NCBI RefSeq assembly: GCF_000559085.1
Contig: NZ_JALN02000001.1
Coordinates: 992,001-1,056,000, forward strand
Source of the DNA: Mycolicibacterium aromaticivorans JS19b1 = JCM 16368
GTDB taxonomy: Bacteria > Actinomycetota > Actinomycetes > Mycobacteriales > Mycobacteriaceae
Length of the DNA: 64,000 nt
Reading direction: 5' to 3'
Shown: positions 32,898 to 42,106 of the stretch, piece after piece
Layout of the letters: each line of letters opens with the position of its first letter
Numbering within the stretch: position 1 is the stretch's first letter
Made by a program: the position numbers and the translations under genes
Notes under the pieces: generated by a model
The model's input: only the letters and a program-made list of their open reading frames with translations
Told to the model about the DNA's origin: nothing
Databases searched by the model: none

Positions 32898-34490
32898 ATG
32901 GCTGATCCCGCCGTCGTGAGCAGCGCCGAAGCGGCGCACTACCGGGCCGCCGGCTGGTGGACGGACAGGACGCTGTCCGACTGCGTACGTCGCAACGCGG
33001 CGGGCTCCCCCGACAAGGCCGCCTACGTCGACTTCACCCCCGACTCTTCGGACCGGGCGCTGACCTGGTCGGAGTTCGACAACGCCGCCACCAACCTGGC
33101 CGTGCGGCTGCATCGTCTGGGCGTAGCCCCCGGTGACCGGGTGGCGGTCTGGCACGGCGACAGCATCGCCATCCACGTCCTGCTGGTGGCGATCGAGCGC
33201 TGCGGCGCGGTGAGCGTCGGCCTCGGCGCGCGCGCCGGGGTCCGCGAGGCCACGCAGATCATGCGGACCGCGCAGCCGTCACTTCTGGTCAGCGACGAGG
33301 GGCGTGCCGCGCAGGCCGCGCAGGCTGCCGCCGACGCATCGGTGCGGGCGGTGGTGATCGGGGCCGGCGACCTCACCATCGACACCGCTGCGGCTTCCAT
33401 GACCGAGCTCTCGCAGGTCGGGCCGGACGACGCCTTCCTGATCAACTCCACCTCGGGAACCACCGGGCTGCCGAAATGTGTTGTGCACAACCAGAACCGG
33501 TGGCATTACTTTCATCAGAAGGCGGTCGCCAACGGCGAGCTGACCGCCGACGACGTCTTCCTGCCGGTCATCCCCACCCCGTTCGGATTCGGAATCTGGA
33601 CCTCCCACACCACACCCATCTACCTCGGGGCGACGACCGTGCGCATCGAGCGGTTCGACGCCGCGGCGACATGCGCCGCCATCGAACGCCACCGAGCGAC
33701 CGTATTATGCTGTGTAAGTACACAATTGATGATGATCCTGGCCAACGACGCCTCGCGCGAGCATGACCTGTCCAGTCTGCGGGTGGTGTTCACCGGCGGC
33801 GAACCGCTGCCATACACCCAGGCCGCGCGATTCGAGGAACTGACGGGCGTCACGATCCTGCAGTTCTACGGCTCCAACGAGACCGGCATGCTCAGCGCCA
33901 CGACCGTCGACGACTCACTACACCATCGGCTGCGTACCGCCGGGCGCATCGTCCCCGAGATGCAGGTCCGCCTCTTCGACGGAGACGACGATGTCACGAA
34001 ATCCGGTCGGGGCCAGCCTGCTTGCCGCGGACCTGCGCTGAGCCTCGGCTATCTGGGCGGCACCGATCACGACAAGCTGTACACAAGGGACGGCTGGATG
34101 CGGATGGGTGACATCTGCGACCTGGACGACGACGGCTACCTGGTGCTCGCCGGACGAACCTCGGATTTCATCCTGCGCGGCGGCAAGAACATCAGCGCGG
34201 TCGCGGTGGAGGAGGTCGTGGCCAGCCACCCCGCCATCGCCGTAGCCGCCGCCGTGGCGATGCCCGATCCCCTGTTCGGGGAGCGGGTGTGCGTGTTCGC
34301 CGAACTCAAGAACCCCGGTGACACGCTCGTGCTCAGCGAGCTCGTCGAGCACCTGCTGGCGCAAGGTGTCTCCAAAGAACTGCTGCCCGAACGGCTCGAG
34401 GTGCTCGACGAGTTGCCGCGGTCATCCGGCGGCAAGATCGCCAAAGGCCAACTCCGCGAAACCATTCGATCGATACTGGAGCAATCATGA
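32898..34490 (+). CDS. AMP-dependent acyl-CoA synthetase/ligase
   Basis: 530 residues of the ANL superfamily. The ATP-binding P-loop is INSTSGTTGLPKCV at about residue 180. YGSNETG follows at about 325. The hinge aspartate is in DGWMRMGDICDLDDDGYLVLAGRTSD, then FILRGGKNIS, and the catalytic lysine is in SSGGKIAKGQ near the C-terminus. It activates a carboxylic acid to its CoA thioester; the acid is unknown, perhaps aromatic given the neighbours. Start ATG 32898 (TTG and GTG codons precede it in frame). It overlaps the next gene by ATGA. Confidence 0.88.
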   Translation: MADPAVVSSAEAAHYRAAGWWTDRTLSDCVRRNAAGSPDKAAYVDFTPDSSDRALTWSEFDNAATNLAVRLHRLGVAPGDRVAVWHGDSIAIHVLLVAIERCGAVSVGLGARAGVREATQIMRTAQPSLLVSDEGRAAQAAQAAADASVRAVVIGAGDLTIDTAAASMTELSQVGPDDAFLINSTSGTTGLPKCVVHNQNRWHYFHQKAVANGELTADDVFLPVIPTPFGFGIWTSHTTPIYLGATTVRIERFDAAATCAAIERHRATVLCCVSTQLMMILANDASREHDLSSLRVVFTGGEPLPYTQAARFEELTGVTILQFYGSNETGMLSATTVDDSLHHRLRTAGRIVPEMQVRLFDGDDDVTKSGRGQPACRGPALSLGYLGGTDHDKLYTRDGWMRMGDICDLDDDGYLVLAGRTSDFILRGGKNISAVAVEEVVASHPAIAVAAAVAMPDPLFGERVCVFAELKNPGDTLVLSELVEHLLAQGVSKELLPERLEVLDELPRSSGGKIAKGQLRETIRSILEQS

Positions 34491-35260
34491 GCACACCGGA
34501 AGTGCGCCGGGGCGGCCTGGGAGTATGGGCGCCCTCGACGATGCCGCCCATCGGCGTCGACCTCACCGACGAGCAGAAGATGGCGATCGCGTTTCGCCAC
34601 CTCGCAGACATCGGGTTCGCGGAGAACATGGCCGGCCACATCACCTGGCAACCCGACGGGCACAGTGAGATGTTCGTCAACCCCTGGGGGCTGTGGTGGC
34701 AGGAGCTCACCGCATCCGACATCTGCGTCGTCGACGAGGACGCGCACGTGCTCCGCGGCCGCTGGGATGTCACTCCGGCCATCCACCTGCACACCGAGAT
34801 CCACCGGCAGCGACCCGATGCCCGGGTGGTGATTCACAACCACCCGTACTACGTCAGTCTCATCGCCGCGCTGGGAATGCTGCCTGAACTCGTCCACCAG
34901 ACCGGGGCGCTGTTCCTCGACGACATGTATCTGGTGGAGAAGTACGACGGCGAGATCGACGCTCCCTGGCGCGCAGCCGAACTCGCAGGCCAGATCGGAT
35001 CGGCCAACCTGATCATCCTGGCCAACCACGGCGTGATCGCCACCGGTCATGATCTGGCCGCGGCGGTATACCGCGCGGTGTCCATCGAACGGGTATGCCG
35101 ACTGGCCTACGACGTGCTGGTCAGCGGGCGCGAGCCGTCGAAGATGAATCGCGGCGACCTGGTCGGCATGCAGGCCTCGCTGATCGAACGTGCCGCCGAC
35201 GTGTACTGGGCCGGCGCTGCGCGCATAACCATCAAGGCCGACCGCGGCGTGCTGGACTGA
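34487..35260 (+). CDS. Class II aldolase/adducin family protein
   Basis: 257 residues. Zinc-site histidines are visible in VVIHNHPYY and in NHGVIATGHDL, in the order of fuculose-1-phosphate aldolase-like enzymes. Members cleave aldols or, in aromatic and sterol catabolism, decarboxylate or hydrate acids. The four-base overlap with the ligase gene shows coupling, and the amidohydrolase follows 14 bases later. Substrate unknown. Confidence 0.85.
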   Translation: MSTPEVRRGGLGVWAPSTMPPIGVDLTDEQKMAIAFRHLADIGFAENMAGHITWQPDGHSEMFVNPWGLWWQELTASDICVVDEDAHVLRGRWDVTPAIHLHTEIHRQRPDARVVIHNHPYYVSLIAALGMLPELVHQTGALFLDDMYLVEKYDGEIDAPWRAAELAGQIGSANLIILANHGVIATGHDLAAAVYRAVSIERVCRLAYDVLVSGREPSKMNRGDLVGMQASLIERAADVYWAGAARITIKADRGVLD

Positions 35261-35274
35261 AAGGGACTCCTGTC

Positions 35275-36543
35275 ATGGCTTCCATCGAGGATCTGCAGTC
35301 GAATCTGAGCTTCACCACCGCCAAGACCGGTGCCGAAAGGACCGTGACATTTCTGCCGGAACCGGAACGCGCCGAACGGTTTTACACGGTCATCTCGGTC
35401 GACGATCACATCGTCGAACCACCCGACACCTTCGAGGGCCGGGTGCCGAGCAAGTTCGCCGACCGGGCGCCGCGGGTGGTGGACACCGGGGACGGCGGCC
35501 AGACCTGGATGTACGACGGGAAGTCGCTGCCCAATGTCGGGTTCAATGCCGTGGTCGGCAGGCCGGTGTCGGAGTACGGCTTCGAGCCGGCCCGATTCGA
35601 CGAAATGCGCCGCGGCGCTTGGGATATCCACGCCCGAGTCAAGGACATGGATGTCAACGGCGTGTACGCGTCGCTGAACTTTCCGTCCTTCCTGCCGGGC
35701 TTTGCCGGTCAACGGCTGCAGCAGGTGACCACCGATCGGGACCTGGCGATGGCGTCGGTGCGGGCCTGGAACGACTGGCACATCGACGCGTGGGCCGGGG
35801 CCTACCCCGACCGGATCATCCCCTGCCAGCTGCCCTGGCTGCTCGACCCCGACGTCGGCGCACAGATGATCTACGAGAACGCCGAACGGGGATTCCATGC
35901 GGTGACGTTCAGCGAGAATCCGGCGCTCCTGGGGCTGCCGACCATCCACTCGGGTTACTGGGAGCCCATGATGGCGGCCTGCGCGGAGACGGGCACTGTG
36001 CTGAACCTTCACATCGGCTCGTCGGGAACCTCACCGTCGACCACCGATGACGCCCCGCCCGACGTGCCCGGTGTGCTGTTCTTCGCCTATGCCATCAGCG
36101 CGGCGGTGGACTGGCTGTACTCGGGAGTGTGCACCCGGTACCCGGACCTTCGAATCTGCTTGTCGGAAGGCGGAATCGGCTGGGTGGCCGGCCTGCTGGA
36201 CCGTCTCGACCACATGCTGAGCTACCACGAGATGTACGGGACGTGGAAGCGCCTCGGGGAAACGCTGACGCCGGCGGAGGTGTTCACCCGCAACTTCCGG
36301 TTCTGCGCGGTCGAGGATCAGTCGTCGTTCGTGCAGTACGACCGGATCGGCGCGGACAACATCATGCTCGAGGCGGACTACCCGCACTGCGACTCGACGT
36401 GGCCGCACACCCAGCGCACCATCCGCGAACAGATCAGCGGTCTGCCTGACGAGATCATCCGCAAAGTGACATGGGAGAACGCGTCGCGGCTCTACCAGCA
36501 CCCGGTGCCGGTGGCCGTTCAGCAGGATCCGAACGCCTACTGA
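35275..36543 (+). CDS. Amidohydrolase family 2 (metal-dependent TIM-barrel hydrolase/decarboxylase)
   Basis: 422 residues. The PF04909-type start SVDDHIVEPPDTF is at about residue 44. A central histidine is in LNLHIGSSG, and the late LEADYPHCDSTWP carries the catalytic aspartate region. Relatives (ACMSD-like) decarboxylate or hydrolyse cyclic acids. The start ATG has AAAGGGA upstream; the open frame extending further 5' only shadows the aldolase gene. It completes the ligase-aldolase-amidohydrolase operon, which looks like a degradation pathway for an aromatic or cyclic acid. Confidence 0.85.
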   Translation: MASIEDLQSNLSFTTAKTGAERTVTFLPEPERAERFYTVISVDDHIVEPPDTFEGRVPSKFADRAPRVVDTGDGGQTWMYDGKSLPNVGFNAVVGRPVSEYGFEPARFDEMRRGAWDIHARVKDMDVNGVYASLNFPSFLPGFAGQRLQQVTTDRDLAMASVRAWNDWHIDAWAGAYPDRIIPCQLPWLLDPDVGAQMIYENAERGFHAVTFSENPALLGLPTIHSGYWEPMMAACAETGTVLNLHIGSSGTSPSTTDDAPPDVPGVLFFAYAISAAVDWLYSGVCTRYPDLRICLSEGGIGWVAGLLDRLDHMLSYHEMYGTWKRLGETLTPAEVFTRNFRFCAVEDQSSFVQYDRIGADNIMLEADYPHCDSTWPHTQRTIREQISGLPDEIIRKVTWENASRLYQHPVPVAVQQDPNAY

Positions 36544-37491
36544 TCAGCGCCGGTCGAGCCACTCCCCGATGGCGGCGACCGCATCGCGAAAGAAGATGCG
36601 GTACGGGCGGTCGGCGACGTAGCCGATGTGCGGGGTGGCGACGACGTTGTCAAGGGTGCGCAGCGGATGCGCCTGCGGCAGCGGCTCGGTGTCGAAGACG
36701 TCGAGCGCGGCCTTGATGGTGGTGGTCCGCAGCGCGTCGACCAGCGCCGCCTCGTCGACGATCGGGCCGCGAGAGGTGTTGACCAGCAAGGCTTTTGGCT
36801 TCATCTGCGCCAGCTCGGCCGCACCGACCAGACCGGTGGAACGCTCGCTGAGCTTCATGTGGATGGTCAGGACGTCGGACCTGCTGAACAGCTCGTCCTT
36901 GCCGACGTAGGTCGCCCCGGCCTCGGCGGCCGCCTCCGGGGTGAGATTCTCGCTCCAGGCGATGACGTCCATGCCGAACGCCTCACCGATGCGGGCGACG
37001 CGGGCACCGATGCGGCCCAACCCGAGGATGCCGAGGACCCGGCCGGACAGTTCGCGGCCCACCCCGGTCTGCCATCCGCCGTCGCGCACCGACCGCGCCT
37101 CGGTGACCAGATCCCGGGCGCCGGCCAAGATGAGCGCCCAGGTCAGTTCGACCGTCGAGGCTACGGTGCCGCCGGTGGTCCCGACATGGATGCCGTGATC
37201 CTCGGCGGCAGCCATGTCGATGGACGCGTTGAACGGGCCCGTCGAGGCGATCATCTTCAGATTCGGCAGGCGCTCGATGATGCTGCGCGGCAGGGGTGTT
37301 CGCTCCCTCATCACGAACACGACGTCGAAAGGCGCCAGGCGCGCGACGAGTTCATCAGGATCGGACACGTGATCGTTGAACACCGTGATGTCGGCATGGC
37401 CGGAGACCGGGGACCAATCGGTCATGGTCAACGCCACGTTCTGGTAGTCGTCGAGGACTGCCACGTGCGGCCGTCCGGTGTCACTGATCAT
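36544..37491 (-). CDS. D-2-hydroxyacid dehydrogenase family protein
   Basis: 315 residues. The NAD-binding motif LGILGLGRIGARVARIGEAFG is at about 150-170. Catalytic arginine is in NTSRGPIVDE, glutamate in FDTEPLP and histidine in ATPHIGY. The stop codon abuts the amidohydrolase stop, and the gene faces that operon. It reduces a 2-keto acid to a D-hydroxy acid or the reverse, and may handle a product of the neighbouring catabolic operon, though it is on the other strand. Confidence 0.9.
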   Translation of the reverse strand: MISDTGRPHVAVLDDYQNVALTMTDWSPVSGHADITVFNDHVSDPDELVARLAPFDVVFVMRERTPLPRSIIERLPNLKMIASTGPFNASIDMAAAEDHGIHVGTTGGTVASTVELTWALILAGARDLVTEARSVRDGGWQTGVGRELSGRVLGILGLGRIGARVARIGEAFGMDVIAWSENLTPEAAAEAGATYVGKDELFSRSDVLTIHMKLSERSTGLVGAAELAQMKPKALLVNTSRGPIVDEAALVDALRTTTIKAALDVFDTEPLPQAHPLRTLDNVVATPHIGYVADRPYRIFFRDAVAAIGEWLDRR

Positions 37492-37636
37492 GCCCGCAGG
37501 CTAACCCGATCGGCGCTAGAGTCAACGACCAGTGACCGGTCCGCCGTCGTGATCCGGCGCGGTTTCCGTCGCACAGCGCCGGTTATCGCGCCCAAGATGA
37601 GGGAATAGTCCACACACGAGAGGAGTTGAGCGGTCC

Positions 37637-38059
37637 ATGACTGAGAACGCGGAATTGAGCCCCACTGATTGGGTGCGGGAGCAGACCGAACAGATTCTGA
37701 AGCAAGGCACCACCGACGGCGTCCACATCATGGACCGCCCGGTCGTCCTGTTCACGACCACCGGTGCCAAGTCCGGCAAGAAGCGCTACGTGCCGCTCAT
37801 GCGCGTCGAGGAGAACGGCAAGTATGCGATGGTCGCCTCCAAGGGCGGTGACCCGGCGCATCCGTCATGGTATTTCAACGTCAAGGCCAATCCGACGGTG
37901 ACCGCCCAGGATGGCGACACGACCGTGACGCTGACCGCCCGCGAGGTCTCCGGCGAGGAGCGCGAGCACTGGTGGCAGCTGGCCGTCGAGGCCTACCCGC
38001 CCTACGCCGAATACCAGACCAAGACCGAACGTCTGATTCCGGTTTTCGTACTGGAGTAG
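37637..38059 (+). CDS. Deazaflavin (F420)-dependent nitroreductase family protein (Ddn-like)
   Basis: 140 residues. The family core is RPVVLFTTTGAKSGKKRYVPL, then NGKYAMVASKGGDPAHPSWYFNVKANP, which holds the F420-phosphate-binding and substrate-facing residues. Such split-barrel enzymes use reduced coenzyme F420 to reduce quinones or nitro compounds; this supports a mycobacterial host. It is followed 16 bases later by the BBE-like flavoprotein on the same strand. Confidence 0.9.
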   Translation: MTENAELSPTDWVREQTEQILKQGTTDGVHIMDRPVVLFTTTGAKSGKKRYVPLMRVEENGKYAMVASKGGDPAHPSWYFNVKANPTVTAQDGDTTVTLTAREVSGEEREHWWQLAVEAYPPYAEYQTKTERLIPVFVLE

Positions 38060-38075
38060 CACTAGCATTCAGCCT

Positions 38076-39515
38076 GTGTCGGGGCAGATGTCCCGCCAGG
38101 AGTTCGTCCGGCGGGCAGTGGGTGGGCTGGCGGTCACTGCCGTACTGAGCGCGTGCCGTACCGTCACACCCCGCGCGGTCTCGGGTCCAGGCCCGTCGGA
38201 CTGGGCAGGTCTTCGCGGCCGCCTCGACGGCACGCTGTGGCTGCCCTCCGACCCGCAGTATGCGGCGGCCAAAAGCACCTTCAATTCACGCTTCGACGCA
38301 TCCGCGCCTGCCGCGGTGCTGGCGGCAGCCTCCGTCGCGGATGTGCAGAAAGCCGTCGAATTCGCCTCCAGTCACCACATCGGGGTGAGTGTGCGCAGCG
38401 GCGGGCACTCCTACATCGGTGCGTCGTCGCTCAATGCCACTCTGGTGATCGACCTACGGCGGCTGCCCGGTGGCATCGACGCCGGCACCGACACGATGAC
38501 GGTGTCGCCCGCCACTGACCTGGACTCCGTCCAGACCGCACTCGCGTCTAGGAGCCGGTCGATTCCGTCCGGCAGCTGCCCGACGGTCGCCATCGCGGGA
38601 CTGACGCTGGGTGGTGGTCTGGGTCCGGACGCCCGCCTTCACGGGCTGACCTGCGACGCGCTGGTGTCGGCGACGTTGGTATTGCCCAGCGGCGACATGC
38701 TCTCGGCGTCCGCTGACGATCATCCCGACGTGTTCTGGGCGCTGCGTGGTGGCGGGGGCGGCAGTCTCGGCGTGGTGACGTCGATGACGTTTCGCACCTT
38801 CCCCGTCACCGACCGCGACGTGGTCACCGTCGCATTCCCGACGGACGCAGCCGCTGCCGTCATCGCCGGTTGGCAACAGTGGCAGCAGGCGGCTGATCGG
38901 GACATCTGGGGCATGGTCAACATCACCGTCGGGGACGGCCCTGGCCGCTGCACGGTCATCCTGGCGACTCCGCCGGGCAGCGGGCCTGCGGTCGCCGGCG
39001 ACATGCTTGCCACGGCCGGGTTGTCGGCGTCGTCGACCCGAACCAGAACACTCGACCGGATGGACTTCGTGCACTACTTCGAAGGCGGCGACGCCGCCCG
39101 GGCGCCCCGCGCGTTTGTCGCGGGCTCCGACATCATCGGCGAAATGACCACGTCGGCAGCGGAATCCATCGTCACCGCGATGGCGGCGTGGCCGGCCGGC
39201 GCGGGTTCGGCGACGGCGGTGGTGGAGTCGCTTTCCGGCGCGGTCGGCGACGTCGATCCGGCGGCAAGCGCCTTCCCGTGGCGTCGGCAGGCAGCATGCG
39301 TTCAGTGGTACACCGAGGCAAGCTCCGAGGCAGCAACTGGCTGGCTCACCGCGACGCACCAGGCGCTGGGGCCGGCGTCGGTGGGCGGCTACATCAACTA
39401 CCCCGGGAGCGGCGAACCGCTTGCACGGTACCTCGGCCCGAATGTGCAGCGATTCAACGCCATCTGCCGCACATACGACCCGGTCGGAGTGATGCTGTCC
39501 GGTATCGGCGGATGA
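38076..39515 (+). CDS. Exported BBE-like FAD-linked oxidoreductase (lipoprotein-type signal)
   Basis: 479 residues. The N-terminus has arginines, a hydrophobic core and a lipobox (VRRAVGGLAVTAVLSAC), so export and lipidation at Cys27 are likely. The FAD domain (PCMH type) has candidate bicovalent flavin residues His111 in RSGGHSY and Cys168 in SGSCPTVAIAG, as in berberine-bridge-type enzymes. The C-terminal BBE segment ends with a YxNYPG-like stretch (GGYINYPGSG). It oxidises a carbohydrate, alcohol or alkaloid outside the membrane; substrate unknown. Starts GTG 38076 and ATG 38088 are both possible. Confidence 0.85.
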   Translation: MSGQMSRQEFVRRAVGGLAVTAVLSACRTVTPRAVSGPGPSDWAGLRGRLDGTLWLPSDPQYAAAKSTFNSRFDASAPAAVLAAASVADVQKAVEFASSHHIGVSVRSGGHSYIGASSLNATLVIDLRRLPGGIDAGTDTMTVSPATDLDSVQTALASRSRSIPSGSCPTVAIAGLTLGGGLGPDARLHGLTCDALVSATLVLPSGDMLSASADDHPDVFWALRGGGGGSLGVVTSMTFRTFPVTDRDVVTVAFPTDAAAAVIAGWQQWQQAADRDIWGMVNITVGDGPGRCTVILATPPGSGPAVAGDMLATAGLSASSTRTRTLDRMDFVHYFEGGDAARAPRAFVAGSDIIGEMTTSAAESIVTAMAAWPAGAGSATAVVESLSGAVGDVDPAASAFPWRRQAACVQWYTEASSEAATGWLTATHQALGPASVGGYINYPGSGEPLARYLGPNVQRFNAICRTYDPVGVMLSGIGG

Positions 39516-39525
39516 CGCGAGCCGA

Positions 39526-42051
39526 CTACGGCGCCGGGCTCACCACGACGTTGACCGCGGTCACACCGGAATCGGAGGCGACCACCAATTGTGCGGCGTT
39601 GACAGCCGAGACGACGTGGCCGCCGGTGACAGTCACCTGGTAGCCGTTCGAGAACTCCACTCCTGGTACCGAAATCGTCGTCAGGGATCCATCGGCGAAC
39701 GTTCCGGAACCGTCGACCTTCGCGGTGGAATAGCCAAACGTGAAGGTTCCGTTGCTGAACGACCAGGACATCGGCGTGCCCGACACCATCTGCGGGTAGG
39801 GCGACGCCAAGGTCAGCAGATTACCGGTGTTCACGTTGTCGCCAACCGGCGGCTTGGTCGGGTCGTACACCAGACCCTCGACATCCGGCGACCCGGTGAT
39901 GTCACCGACGCCGGTGTACGCCCATTCGGCCCAACTCATGAGGTACCGGTCGCCGGACTTCATCTCCTTGGTGAGCGTGACGACGTCGCTGGTGGCGCCG
40001 AACTCGTTCATCATCACCGGAACGTTATGCCGCTTGGAGTAGTTCTCCGCCTGTACCGCAAGCGTATTGGCGATCTTGGTGCAAAGCGCACCCCCGATGG
40101 GGCCGCAGTAGTTGTGGAACGCCAGGACGTAGTTCGGGTCAACGACGCGGCCGAGCAGTGCAACGGGGACGCCGAGCAGGGTCGGGACTTCGGTGACCGC
40201 GGGGTTAGGCGGTTCCAGATAGAGCGGTGTGGTGCCGTCGACCGAGCGGATGGCGGCAGCGACCTGGTTGTACATCGGCGTCAGTTGTTGCGTGACGAAG
40301 AACGAGCCGCCGAGCAGCGCGACCGGATAGTTCGAGCCCGGGAACGGTTCGTTCATGATGTCGTAGCCGATGACCGCGGAATTACCCGCGAAATAGCTGG
40401 CGACGTGCTGCCAGGTCAGCGCGTAATTATCCAGCAGCCCAATGTTATTCGGCGCATCGGCGTTGCCCCAGAACGCATCCCAGGCGTGCCCGAGGGCACC
40501 GTTGACGTAGTAGTTGCCGGGGAACCCGGAGTTCTGGTTGGGCCGTCCGCCACCGTCGGATGCCCATTCGGGCGCACCCTCGCCGTAGAAGGTGCCGCTG
40601 TAGAGGTCTTGGTGCATGTCGATGACGGTGTAGATGCCGTGGTCGGCCAGCATCTGCACCGTGGCTTTGATCGAGTCGAGGTAGGCGGTGTTGATCACTC
40701 CCGGCTGCGGCTCCACGCCGGCCCAGATCACGCCCAGCCGCACGACATTGAATCCGTTGTCGGCCAGGAACTGTGCGTCCTGCGCATTGAAGCCGCTGGC
40801 CGACGGTTCGTACGGCGCCAGTTTGTAGACCTCGTTGACACCGTGCAAGATGACGGCCTGTCCGGCACTGTTGGTGAGCCAGGTACCGATCTGCGACAGC
40901 GGCGGTACCGATCCGGTTGCGGGCGCGGCTGCGGCTTGCGCACCCGAGTTGCCCACGGCGCCATGGTTTCCGAGCCAACCAGCCGAGCCGCCGGCGCCAC
41001 CGAGCGCCGGTAGACCCACGGAGGCTCCGCCCACACCGCTCTTACCCGCGTTGCCACCGCCTCCGCCGCTGCCGAGGAACGTTGCGCAGTTGCCGCCGTT
41101 ACCGCCTCGTCCGCCGTCGGTGCCGTCACCGCCGGCGCCGCCGTGCCCGCCGACGCCGAAGATCAGGCCGGTTGCGTCGCCGCCGGCACCCCCGCGTCCT
41201 CCGACGGCGCCGATGACAGCGGCGCCCGCATTACCGCCTGCCCCGCCGATTCCCATCAGCTGCCCGCCGGCACCGCCCGCACCGCCATCAGCCCCCGCCC
41301 CACCGCCTCCGCCGGCTCCGCCATCGCCCACTGCCCCGGCTCGGCCACCTGCACCGCCCGACACCCCGGCCTCGGTGCTGTTCCAGCCGGCGCCGCCGTC
41401 GCCGAGAAGCCACCCGCCGGCGCCGCCGTTGTGGTTGGCCTCGGTGCCGTCAACGCCGTTGCCGATCACATAAGACCCGGCAGCGGAGTTGATGAAGTCG
41501 TCGACCTGCCGCCCGATCTCACTGGCGATCCACGCCTGCACGACAAGGTGAAGCGGGGTGTAGACCAGCTGCTGGAATACCGCCGTCAGGTTCGGCGGCG
41601 CCGAAATATGCGCTACCGCCGCGGCATTCGTCGCAGTGGTGGCGGCTGCGATCGGCTCCGCGGCTGCGCTCCTCGCGGACCTGCTTTGGGTGGATGAGGT
41701 TTCCACCGTCCCAACCACGGTGGCCAGGGCGAGTTCACCGGCGTTGACCGGCTCCATGGGATCAGCTGCGGCGGCCCGGGCGGTCGCTTTCACCGTCGTC
41801 GACATCACCGCCGTCGACGTCACCTTCTGCGTCGGAGCCGGCCGTTTGAGCACCGAATTGGCGCCTGCCTTGCTTGCTCGCGGAGCGCTCGGACCGGCCG
41901 CATGGCCACGCGCAGAGGAGGCCGCCGGGCGGGCGCTGCCGGAGCCGTCAGAGTCTGCCCATGCGACCGCTGTCGACGAGGCCAGTGCCGCACCGATACC
42001 CAGCGCGACCGCCAGACCACCGACTCGACCGATATGAGCAGACGCTTTCAT
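39526..42051 (-). CDS. Secreted PGRS-domain protein fused to GH5 (endoglycoceramidase-like) hydrolase
   Basis: 841 residues. Signal peptide residues 1-32 (VGGLAVALGIGAALASSTAVAWA core). An Ala-rich linker follows to about 150, then a PE/PGRS-family junction block (LVVQAWIASEIGRQVDDFIN) and a Gly/Ala-rich PGRS stretch at about 205-372. The catalytic GH5 domain runs from about 385 to 720: acid/base Glu568 in DIMNEPFPG and nucleophile Glu683 in MNEFGATSD. Their spacing of 115 and the NYCGP block resemble endoglycoceramidase. A beta-rich tail follows. It probably hydrolyses a glycolipid or glycan at the cell surface. The start ATG gives the signal peptide. Confidence 0.85.
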   Translation of the reverse strand: MKASAHIGRVGGLAVALGIGAALASSTAVAWADSDGSGSARPAASSARGHAAGPSAPRASKAGANSVLKRPAPTQKVTSTAVMSTTVKATARAAAADPMEPVNAGELALATVVGTVETSSTQSRSARSAAAEPIAAATTATNAAAVAHISAPPNLTAVFQQLVYTPLHLVVQAWIASEIGRQVDDFINSAAGSYVIGNGVDGTEANHNGGAGGWLLGDGGAGWNSTEAGVSGGAGGRAGAVGDGGAGGGGGAGADGGAGGAGGQLMGIGGAGGNAGAAVIGAVGGRGGAGGDATGLIFGVGGHGGAGGDGTDGGRGGNGGNCATFLGSGGGGGNAGKSGVGGASVGLPALGGAGGSAGWLGNHGAVGNSGAQAAAAPATGSVPPLSQIGTWLTNSAGQAVILHGVNEVYKLAPYEPSASGFNAQDAQFLADNGFNVVRLGVIWAGVEPQPGVINTAYLDSIKATVQMLADHGIYTVIDMHQDLYSGTFYGEGAPEWASDGGGRPNQNSGFPGNYYVNGALGHAWDAFWGNADAPNNIGLLDNYALTWQHVASYFAGNSAVIGYDIMNEPFPGSNYPVALLGGSFFVTQQLTPMYNQVAAAIRSVDGTTPLYLEPPNPAVTEVPTLLGVPVALLGRVVDPNYVLAFHNYCGPIGGALCTKIANTLAVQAENYSKRHNVPVMMNEFGATSDVVTLTKEMKSGDRYLMSWAEWAYTGVGDITGSPDVEGLVYDPTKPPVGDNVNTGNLLTLASPYPQMVSGTPMSWSFSNGTFTFGYSTAKVDGSGTFADGSLTTISVPGVEFSNGYQVTVTGGHVVSAVNAAQLVVASDSGVTAVNVVVSPAP
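40936..41439 (-). repeat. PGRS glycine-rich repeat tract in the GH5 protein
   Basis: Irregular GGAGG/GGNGG-type triplets with Gly every second or third residue, about 168 codons. At DNA level this gives GC-rich quasi-repeats of CCG/GCC, prone to slippage and length change. The antisense strand shows long Pro-rich open frames that are only shadows. Confidence 0.85.
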
Positions 42052-42106
42052 GCATCTGTGTATACGGGACCTGGCGCAGCAGTGGAGTCAATTTGCCGCC
42101 ACCGTC

